Source: Maribacter aestuarii
GTDB lineage: Bacteria; Bacteroidota; Bacteroidia; Flavobacteriales; Flavobacteriaceae
Length of the DNA stretch: 64,000 bases
Direction of reading: 5' to 3'
NCBI RefSeq assembly: GCF_027474845.2
Contig: NZ_CP107031.2
Location: 2,060,501-2,124,500, forward strand
Each line of letters opens with the position of its first letter. Positions within the stretch are counted from its first letter, which is position 1. The position numbers and the translations under genes are program-made. Positions 55,319-64,000 of this stretch are shown piece by piece. The notes beneath the pieces are model-generated. The model ran no database searches. It saw only the letters and a program-made list of their open reading frames with translations, and was not told the origin of the DNA.

Positions 55319-56461
55319 TTATTCCCGTTGCAGATATAAAAAGCCCTGCATGTTAAGCTCTTCATTGTTTAGATGCACCAGATAATAATAAATGCCCTGT
55401 GGTAATCCGGCATCCCTATTCAAGGATGGAATATTAATGCCTGACATGCCCGTAAATTCATTGGTATAGTTTTCTACTTCAAACACTTTTAAACCGTTAC
55501 GATCAAAAACCATAAGCTTGTTCTGCCGGTAATTTTCGAGTTCAGGGATATATAGGAAATCGTTGAGCCCATCATCGTTCGGTGTCAATATATAATTATA
55601 TCTTTTGTTCGCAAGCGGGGCCGTTCTTTCCACTGAACCAAAAGTCAGGACTTCGTATTCGTCTGGGATAAAATCTTCTGAGGTTACCCACCCTTCGTAT
55701 ATAGTTCCGGTAATTTCCGATGCTCCAAGGTCCACCCACTCCTTCTGTATTTTATGATAGCCTATTACGGTAATGTTTTGGGTTATGGAGCTTAAGGCCA
55801 ATAGCGAACTTCTATTGTCCCAAATTAAGCTGACCGAAACCGGCGAACTACCCCGAAGCTTCCAGAATTCATTCTGGCTTATGGCAAGTATGTCACTACC
55901 CGAATTTCTATTATCGGAATATTGGGCAAGTGGATTCTCAAAGAAGTAAGCACATTTAAAGACCGTGTTATCTGCGCTAGTTTTTAAGGCTAATGGGCGG
56001 AAATAGAACGCATCTCCAACTGGAAATATGTAGGATTCGTTGACCGTGCTTTGTGCAAAGCCGTTTATCTTAGAAAAATTAGATTCTCCTTGATAGGTCG
56101 CTCGATTGCCAAGTTCCAGAAAATTATATTCTTGGTCCCTATCGGTTGCGATATTCCCATAAATGAAATTCATGTGGTTGCTTACGCTAATCGGTAATTC
56201 TAGGAAAACGCCTTCCTCATTGGCAATTTCTAAATCATATATATTCGGAATAAAGGACCCGGAAAACGAATACGAAGTAGTCCCATAAAAGCCTACCAGA
56301 CCAGATGATGCAAACAAGCTTCCGTCATTTTCAACTGCGGAATAAAAACCCAATTGGGCGTTTTCGTGGATTTCCAAGTCGCCGAAATTGCGAACTTCTT
56401 GTCCACACAAAAGTGAGGATAACAGAACCATTAAAAGCGTAAAATATTTATTGTTCATCAA
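55319..56461 (-). CDS. T9SS type B sorting (gliding motility-associated C-terminal) domain protein
   Basis: 380 residues with a signal peptide (NKYFTLLMVLLSSLLCGQ). The N-terminal region is a beta-rich adhesin-like body; the C-terminal about 90 residues carry the CHU_C/type B sorting signature: YNYILTPNDDGLNDFLYIPE, LENYRQNKLMVFDRNGLKVF and LPQGIYYYLVHLNNE. This tail directs export through the type IX system and anchoring at the cell surface. It lies 5 bases downstream of the collagen-like gene, so the two are cotranscribed and probably work together. Confidence 0.88.
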   Translation of the reverse strand: MMNNKYFTLLMVLLSSLLCGQEVRNFGDLEIHENAQLGFYSAVENDGSLFASSGLVGFYGTTSYSFSGSFIPNIYDLEIANEEGVFLELPISVSNHMNFIYGNIATDRDQEYNFLELGNRATYQGESNFSKINGFAQSTVNESYIFPVGDAFYFRPLALKTSADNTVFKCAYFFENPLAQYSDNRNSGSDILAISQNEFWKLRGSSPVSVSLIWDNRSSLLALSSITQNITVIGYHKIQKEWVDLGASEITGTIYEGWVTSEDFIPDEYEVLTFGSVERTAPLANKRYNYILTPNDDGLNDFLYIPELENYRQNKLMVFDRNGLKVFEVENYTNEFTGMSGINIPSLNRDAGLPQGIYYYLVHLNNEELNMQGFLYLQRE

Positions 56462-56466
56462 TCATT

Positions 56467-58809
<2,343 letters not shown>

Positions 58810-58957
58810 ATGACCCAATTATGAGCTAAATATGGTCTGAAATGCATAATCCTAAGAATTTTTGTTGTAAAAGTGTAGGAAAAGTATGTAAAGTTAGTAG
58901 GAAAAGATGTTTAAAAATTTCAGTTCCTGCTTCTTGTTAATTTCAAAAGGCTCATAA

Positions 58958-59254
58958 TCAAATCCTTTTATCGATTACTTTTATAGGTTTTTGGCCCAAT
59001 TTGGACGCCTGAAGTATTTGAATTTCTTTCAACGTGGTCAGTTCAATTTTAGGAGAGATACGGAGTTTGGACCTAAAATGATTCTTAATATCGCTCAAAA
59101 GTTGATTGGACAAACTTATGGAGGCTATCTTAATTTTTATTTCCTCCGTGCCAATTTCGTTGTGGTAAATTTCAATAATATGGTTCAGAACTTCGCTAAA
59201 ATCATTTAACAAATTATCCATTGCCGGAGGATATAAGGTCGTGGGTAGTAACAT
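58958..59254 (-). pseudogene. Orphan C-terminal lid domain of a phenylacetate-CoA-ligase-like (ANL) enzyme
   Basis: 98 residues resembling only the last domain of PaaK-type AMP-forming ligases: TLYPPAMDNLLNDF, IIEIYHNEIGTEEIKIKIAS, IKNHFRSKLRISPKIELTTL and QKPIKVIDKRI. In full-length enzymes this C-terminal lid follows an approximately 300-residue adenylation domain with the P-loop; here a TAA lies 11 codons before the ATG and no such domain is upstream. So it is either a decayed remnant or a stand-alone domain. I rate the family identification as likely, from memory of the pattern, not from a search. Confidence 0.55.
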
Positions 59255-59390
59255 AAGTATTTCTATTAAGTATAAGGAATGATTTTATTCGTTTGGATTA
59301 ATTGAAACCGTTATTCGCTGTTTATCAGTTATTTCGTATTATTATGGAAAGGATTCCTCAAGTTTAATTGCTACTTCATACATTTGACAC

Positions 59391-60404
59391 ATGTCATTAA
59401 TTCAGAAAATTAAGCAGTTGGAGCGGGTTAATACTCTTTCAAAGCACGAGCAGTTGGTTCAAGGAATAATGGAAACTATAGATGCTGGAGATTTGAAAAT
59501 CGGAGATCAGTTACCGTCTATAAATGCCATGGTCGCGGAATTAGGTTTTGCTAGAAAGACTATTGTTAAGGCCTATGAAGAACTTAAGGATAGGGGACTT
59601 GTAGAATCTAAGCGATTAAAAGGGTACTTCATCATAAGTCAGGAAACCAAAGTAAAGTTAAAAGTGGCCTTACTGCTATTCGCTTTCAAAAATTTTCAGG
59701 AGGAGTTCTATAATACTTTTCGTAAGGAACTTGGAAAACGATTTCAGATCGATGTATTCTTCCATCACAACAATGTTTCGGTTTTTGAAACCATTTTCAA
59801 TAATATTAGCGGTAAATATGGTATGTATGTGGTTGCTCCGATACCGGATATTTCCATTAAACCATTATTGCTTAGTATTGAACCCTCTAAATTATTAATT
59901 ATAGACCGTTACTTCTCGTTGCCTGAGACCTATTCCTATATTTCACAAGTTTTTGAGGACAGCATGTACAGTAGGCTTGTGGAGCTATTACCTAAAATAA
60001 AGAGTTATAAAAAGATGTTGTTGATAGCGTCAGAGGATAGTTACTATCCGCAAGGGACTTTAAAAGCTTTCCAAAGGTTTTTGGATGATTTTGACGTGAA
60101 AGGTAGTATTCAGCATAGTTATGTTAGGGGCACTTTAAGGAAGAGAAACCTTTACTTTTTTATAGGAGATAGTTTTCTTTGGGAGGTTTTAAAAGATTGC
60201 AGAAGCAATGAATACATTGTTGGGAATGACGTGGGTATATTATCTTGTGATGACCATATTGTTAAAGAAATTGTATTTGGTGGTATCACCACTATTTCTA
60301 CGGATTTTAGGGAGATGGCTGTAAAAGCGGCTAATTACGTGAAAAATCCTGTTCTCACCCAAGAAATAATGGCCATTGATCTTATAAAAAGAAACTCGCT
60401 CTAA
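59391..60404 (+). CDS. GntR-type regulator with LacI-like sensor domain
   Basis: 337 residues. Residues about 15-78 are a winged-helix GntR domain: LVQGIMETIDAGDLKIGDQL, PSINAMVAELGFARKTIVKA, and YEELKDRGLVESKRLKGYFI. The rest (about 90-337) is a periplasmic-binding-type sensor (KVALLLFAFKNFQEEFYNTF, ... VGNDVGILSCDDHIVKEIVF, GGITTISTDFREMAVKAANY), so it senses a sugar-like effector. Regulators of this layout usually control carbohydrate genes in Flavobacteriia. A TACATTTG box ends 4 bases before the ATG, so transcription could be nearly leaderless. Its stop overlaps that of the haloperoxidase tail to tail. Confidence 0.88.
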   Translation: MSLIQKIKQLERVNTLSKHEQLVQGIMETIDAGDLKIGDQLPSINAMVAELGFARKTIVKAYEELKDRGLVESKRLKGYFIISQETKVKLKVALLLFAFKNFQEEFYNTFRKELGKRFQIDVFFHHNNVSVFETIFNNISGKYGMYVVAPIPDISIKPLLLSIEPSKLLIIDRYFSLPETYSYISQVFEDSMYSRLVELLPKIKSYKKMLLIASEDSYYPQGTLKAFQRFLDDFDVKGSIQHSYVRGTLRKRNLYFFIGDSFLWEVLKDCRSNEYIVGNDVGILSCDDHIVKEIVFGGITTISTDFREMAVKAANYVKNPVLTQEIMAIDLIKRNSL

Positions 60405-61717
60405 AACTTTAGACTATTTAATACAAATTCTCCGACGTTCCTTCCTTGTTCCACTCCCAATTCTATGGCCGGTTTATAATGTATTCCGCCATAAAATCTA
60501 CTGATGGCAGCCTCTTGGGAAGCTTCAAGAAAGGAATTATAGGTTCTAGTAGGCAATCCATAAGGTACCTCTGTAGAATCTGTGAATTTATAGTTCTCTC
60601 CAATCAATTTGGTTAAGACTGTAGCGGCGGCGGTTGAGGCAACACTATGACCGGATGTGTGTTCAGGAAAAGCAGGGGTCTGTAATAAAGGTTCCCAATT
60701 TGGATCAATGTAGTTATTGATGAAGGTTTCTGGTCTTGTAAGACTACTTTTATATTTTTGATCCCAACAGCTAATAAAGGCATCTGCAATTGCAATGCTG
60801 GTTTGCGCTAAAATGGCGTGTTCTTCGACTATGCTTTTATTTTCAGCTTCCAAAACCTGTGCTGCAATATGAATCCAATGTCCACCAGGGGATATCTGTT
60901 GTTGAAAATACATGACATGACCTTTTGTAGTGGATATGTTTGGATTGCAATCCCAGAATTTGGCAATTTCCAATTGTTCCGGCCGTACTTCCAGAACAGC
61001 TTGATAAACTGCTCTAGCCTCGTTGAAAAATTGTGAGTCTTCATCAATTTCAAATTCTGTTGGGAGACCAGGATCAAACTGACCAGCGGAATCCAAGACA
61101 AAAGGTTTTATGGTATTCCAATGAGGTTCTATAGCCTCCATGTAATCTGGTGGGGTAGGGCGCCACCTACCCGGGTCATCGCTTACGCTATATCTAGGTA
61201 ATGCAGTTCTCCTTAGGTACCCATCTTCGCTTGCTCTTGCCAATACACTTTCTGCAATTGACTTGCCCAGCTCAACCGAGTTATCGTGGATATCCTTATC
61301 AATACCAATTTCTTGAACTTCAGAAATCAAATCCATTTGTAATTTTTCCATTCGCTCTAAATCAAAGACTAACTTCTTCGCAACCTCCGTAAATGCAATC
61401 AAAGAAGTCAAGGGATAATAATAGGTTCTATTAGGGTCCGGTGTGGGTATGGAATCCAGATGGTTAAGTTGACCGGCCAAACTTAATTTTTGAGGCTCCA
61501 TAAAACGGATGCCTTCGTAGGCCGCAATATTACTGTAAGCATAAATTCTACTGGCAACGGGTGGAGTAAAAATATCGGCTACGATTACATCGGTCAGCTT
61601 ACGGTTATAAAGCATTATCCCATCCTCAAAATAGGCGTCCAATGCTGCCTGGTTATGAGGCGCCTTGCAAGCAAAAGCAAAGAGTATGCAGAGCAATCCT
61701 GTAATCGATTTCTTCAT
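60401..61717 (-). CDS. Vanadium-dependent haloperoxidase-type PAP2 superfamily lipoprotein
   Basis: 438 residues with a lipoprotein signal (LLCILFAFAC). The C-terminal half holds the PAP2/haloperoxidase signature: KSSLTRPETFINNYIDP, AFPEHTSGHSVASTAAATVL and AAISRFYGGIHYKPAIELGV. These give the Lys/Arg-Arg, Ser-Gly-His and Arg-x5-His motifs that bind vanadate or phosphate. Marine members oxidise halides with peroxide, but many flavobacterial homologues are uncharacterised and may be phosphatases. The start overlaps the stop of the VCBS gene upstream as ATGA. Confidence 0.88.
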   Translation of the reverse strand: MKKSITGLLCILFAFACKAPHNQAALDAYFEDGIMLYNRKLTDVIVADIFTPPVASRIYAYSNIAAYEGIRFMEPQKLSLAGQLNHLDSIPTPDPNRTYYYPLTSLIAFTEVAKKLVFDLERMEKLQMDLISEVQEIGIDKDIHDNSVELGKSIAESVLARASEDGYLRRTALPRYSVSDDPGRWRPTPPDYMEAIEPHWNTIKPFVLDSAGQFDPGLPTEFEIDEDSQFFNEARAVYQAVLEVRPEQLEIAKFWDCNPNISTTKGHVMYFQQQISPGGHWIHIAAQVLEAENKSIVEEHAILAQTSIAIADAFISCWDQKYKSSLTRPETFINNYIDPNWEPLLQTPAFPEHTSGHSVASTAAATVLTKLIGENYKFTDSTEVPYGLPTRTYNSFLEASQEAAISRFYGGIHYKPAIELGVEQGRNVGEFVLNSLKF

Positions 61718-64000
61718 TTGGAGTAAATTATTTTTTTATCCCCTTTATAATTGATGGCCTGTATTTCCTTTATATTGTTAGTTATCGTTAGCCTTCTTGA
61801 ACTTTGTGATAAATAACCTGTGCCACGGGAAAATTCTTGCTTTCTTTTTTCACCGTTTTCATATAATATGTCCACGTAGATCACATCGTCTCCTAATCGC
61901 ACAGTTCTTGAATAATTATTTAGGGCAAAAGTTTTCAACGGACCGTTATTGTTTGCTGAAATAATTAAGGTTCTACCTGAATCATTTTTGAGTTTAGCAA
62001 GCCCGCTACCATCAAAATTATTAAGAAAACCACTTTCTTCTAGCGATAAATTGTTAAAAGTGCCATCTCCATTTCCCATCAGAATACTACCCAATAGGGC
62101 ATCATAACGTCCGGTGGCTACTTCAGTGCCATAAGAATTTCCGGTTAGGGCAATATCTAGATTGCCGTCTTCATTAAAATCTTCTACAAGAATCCCTTCA
62201 ATAGGTGCTAATTGCACTTCCAATGGCAACCCTTTCAACTTAAAGCTCCCATCACCTAAATTTTCCATATAAGAACTTTTGAACAAATGGCTCTTTACAA
62301 TATACGCCTGTTCAATTTCTTCAGGAAGAAAGGATTCTTTAAAGGGTGTCTTTGCATAAGATTCATAGGTCTTGAAACGTGACCTCATAGCGTTGATTTG
62401 ACTTATGATTTCATCCCTAGAATGTGCTAAATAGTTTTTCCCTTCTATGTAATAACACATAACCGGATCTATCCTTCCGTCTTTATCATAGTCGCTTGCA
62501 TAAATGCAAAGCGGTTCATCTGCAGTTGCCTTAAATTTTGTATTTAGTCCAAGGTTCCCTAGGATATAATCTATATCCCCATCATTATCAAAATCTCCTC
62601 CGGAGATACTGTTCCACCACCCTTCCGTATGTTCTAATCCTTTGGGATTTTGCACATGTTTCAGAGTTCCGTTGTCATTATGGAACAAAGTAATTGGCAT
62701 AAACTCGCCCACAACGATTAAATCCAACCATCCATCATTATCGTAATCCGTCCAGTTTGCAGCCGTAACCATGGTCAAATTATCCCAGCCGTCTATTCTG
62801 TTCCCTACATGCACAAAAATTGGTTCTTCCCCTTTTACTGTTCTATTTTCCAATAGAAAGCTTTGTACGGGGAGAGGATATTTACCTGGACTTATTCTTC
62901 CACCAACAAAAAGGTCTAAATCACCATCTTTGTCAAAATCGGAAGCCGTTACCAGAGAACCACTTATGCTGGGCAGCAGCATAATTTTTGGTTGAGTAAA
63001 ATTTCCTTTGCCGTCATTCATATACAGTCTGTCTTGATAGACGGAAGTGTCGGGTGCGATTAGTACGCCACCGCTAACCACATATAAATCTTGGTCTCCG
63101 TCATTATCTGCGTCAAAAAACAGACTGCCCATATCTTCCTTCTCAAGGTCAAATCCTAATTCCTTCACCGTAAAATTTCCATTTGCTTCTTGCGTATATA
63201 TTTGACCCGACTGCTGGGTAGCTCCACCTACAAAGAAGTCATCCAACCCATCATTGTTAATATCGGAAACGGAAATACCTGGGCCATTACGGGAGTGCAT
63301 ATGTGGAAGTATGGGTTGCAGTTTAAAGTCTACCATATCATCTTCCTGATGTTTAAAAGAAATCCCCAAACTGTCCGTCACATCACTGAACAGAACTTCT
63401 TTAGATTTCATTTTCTCTACTGGTGAGATTATTATCCCAGCATCTTTTTGAGAAACCATTATAGTTTGGTTGGCTCTAACATTATTCAGGATTTGTATGG
63501 AATCATCTGGCCATTGAATTTTTATACGCTCGATAATGGAATCTTTACCCAACCCGAAATGTGCTGTCGGCTCCACACTGGATTCATAGCCCCTGCTTAA
63601 ATAATGTTGGTAGTGTTGTGTATTATTTCTTGAACTTAACTCTATTTTGGTCCCGATACCGTTGTGATTTCCAGGTTTACCTTTGAGTTTGATTTTTAAA
63701 AAATGATTCTTCTTCGCATTGTTTTGATAAACAAATGCTTTTTGGTTGACATTATTGACTAAAAGATCCAAATCTCCATCATTGTCCAAGTCCGCATAGG
63801 CGGCTCCATTGGAACAACTGGCATCTACTATTCCCCAATTTTCAGATACTTTTTTGAAGGTAATTCCACCTTCATTTTTATAAGCATAGTTTACAAGTTT
63901 AGCAGGCGGTAAATGGGTAATTGATTCTAATTTTTGTTGAATTTTTACTTCCCTTTCCCCCAAAGGATTATCGTAAATACCCTGATAATGAATGTAGTCC
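61714..64000 (-). CDS. ASPIC/UnbV and VCBS-repeat surface protein (N-terminus outside window)
   Basis: At least 761 residues; reading open to the right edge (DYIHYQGIYDNPLGEREVKI), so no start is visible. Visible parts: FG-GAP/VCBS repeats with Asp-rich calcium loops (DLDNDGDLDLLVNN, DINNDGLDDFFVGG, DADNDGDQDLYVVSG, DFDKDGDLDLFVGG, DYDNDGWLDLIVVG, DFDNDGDIDYILGN) and an ASPIC/UnbV domain (FLKIKLKGKPGNHNGIGTKI ... ERIKIQWPDDSIQILNNVRA). Such proteins are exported and bind glycans or calcium. It overlaps the haloperoxidase by 4 bases, as is common for these pairs in marine Bacteroidota. Confidence 0.9.
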   Translation of the reverse strand, partial: DYIHYQGIYDNPLGEREVKIQQKLESITHLPPAKLVNYAYKNEGGITFKKVSENWGIVDASCSNGAAYADLDNDGDLDLLVNNVNQKAFVYQNNAKKNHFLKIKLKGKPGNHNGIGTKIELSSRNNTQHYQHYLSRGYESSVEPTAHFGLGKDSIIERIKIQWPDDSIQILNNVRANQTIMVSQKDAGIIISPVEKMKSKEVLFSDVTDSLGISFKHQEDDMVDFKLQPILPHMHSRNGPGISVSDINNDGLDDFFVGGATQQSGQIYTQEANGNFTVKELGFDLEKEDMGSLFFDADNDGDQDLYVVSGGVLIAPDTSVYQDRLYMNDGKGNFTQPKIMLLPSISGSLVTASDFDKDGDLDLFVGGRISPGKYPLPVQSFLLENRTVKGEEPIFVHVGNRIDGWDNLTMVTAANWTDYDNDGWLDLIVVGEFMPITLFHNDNGTLKHVQNPKGLEHTEGWWNSISGGDFDNDGDIDYILGNLGLNTKFKATADEPLCIYASDYDKDGRIDPVMCYYIEGKNYLAHSRDEIISQINAMRSRFKTYESYAKTPFKESFLPEEIEQAYIVKSHLFKSSYMENLGDGSFKLKGLPLEVQLAPIEGILVEDFNEDGNLDIALTGNSYGTEVATGRYDALLGSILMGNGDGTFNNLSLEESGFLNNFDGSGLAKLKNDSGRTLIISANNNGPLKTFALNNYSRTVRLGDDVIYVDILYENGEKRKQEFSRGTGYLSQSSRRLTITNNIKEIQAINYKGDKKIIYSK

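Overview
The window looks like a chromosome segment of a marine-type member of the Flavobacteriaceae (Bacteroidota). The evidence is low GC with A/T-rich intergenic DNA, TAnnTTTG promoter boxes, weak Shine-Dalgarno sequences, type IX secretion (T9SS) sorting domains, VCBS/ASPIC and Sortilin-type secreted proteins, DUF4382 and DUF6265 proteins, and a two-subunit methylmalonyl-CoA mutase. I see no phage, insertion sequence, CRISPR array or rRNA. There are two tRNAs, Asn(GTT) and Arg(CCT).

Layout. 1-7 kb: the 5' part of a carboxypeptidase-regulatory-domain protein, an iron(II) uptake operon (feoA, feoB and a 49-residue Cys-rich partner), a SCO copper chaperone, site-2 protease RseP and a DUF4382 lipoprotein. 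7-12.6 kb: tRNA-Asn, a beta-lactamase-fold serine hydrolase, and both subunits of methylmalonyl-CoA mutase. 12.6-21.7 kb: a leftward sugar or hydroxy-acid utilisation region (Na+/solute symporter, DUF4434, AGE epimerase, secreted FAD oxidoreductase, then an FMN hydroxy-acid oxidase and an MFS carrier), headed by a perfect 18-bp palindrome that may be an operator. 22-27 kb: small stress-type and hypothetical genes, a D-lactate-dehydrogenase-like enzyme and tRNA-Arg. 27.4-34.2 kb: a polyamine operon (arginine decarboxylase, agmatinase, deoxyhypusine-synthase-like protein, acidic protein), followed by a GNAT-nitrilase fusion and a protease/RimK fusion. 34.3-43.7 kb: mixed housekeeping and secreted proteins. 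43.7-53.8 kb: a Sortilin/BNR protein and an M28 peptidase, then a tightly packed leftward catabolic operon (TIM-barrel epimerase, acid-sugar dehydratase, VOC enzyme, 2-hydroxyacid dehydrogenase, M20 amidohydrolase, SRPBCC). 53.9-64 kb: an Fe-S protein, a tail-less SSB, a T9SS protein with a bacterial collagen, an orphan ligase C-terminal domain, a GntR regulator, and a vanadium-type haloperoxidase with an ASPIC/VCBS protein that runs off the right edge.

How the genes work together. The clearest functional units are iron uptake (feo), propionyl/succinyl-CoA interconversion (mutA/mutB), arginine -> agmatine -> putrescine -> a longer polyamine, and two probable carbohydrate or acid-sugar pathways whose substrates cannot be read from sequence alone.

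Three otherwise good genes (feoB, the deoxyhypusine-synthase-like gene and an SDR dehydrogenase) are each broken by a single-base length change in a homopolymer. This pattern is more typical of sequencing error than of three independent pseudogenes.
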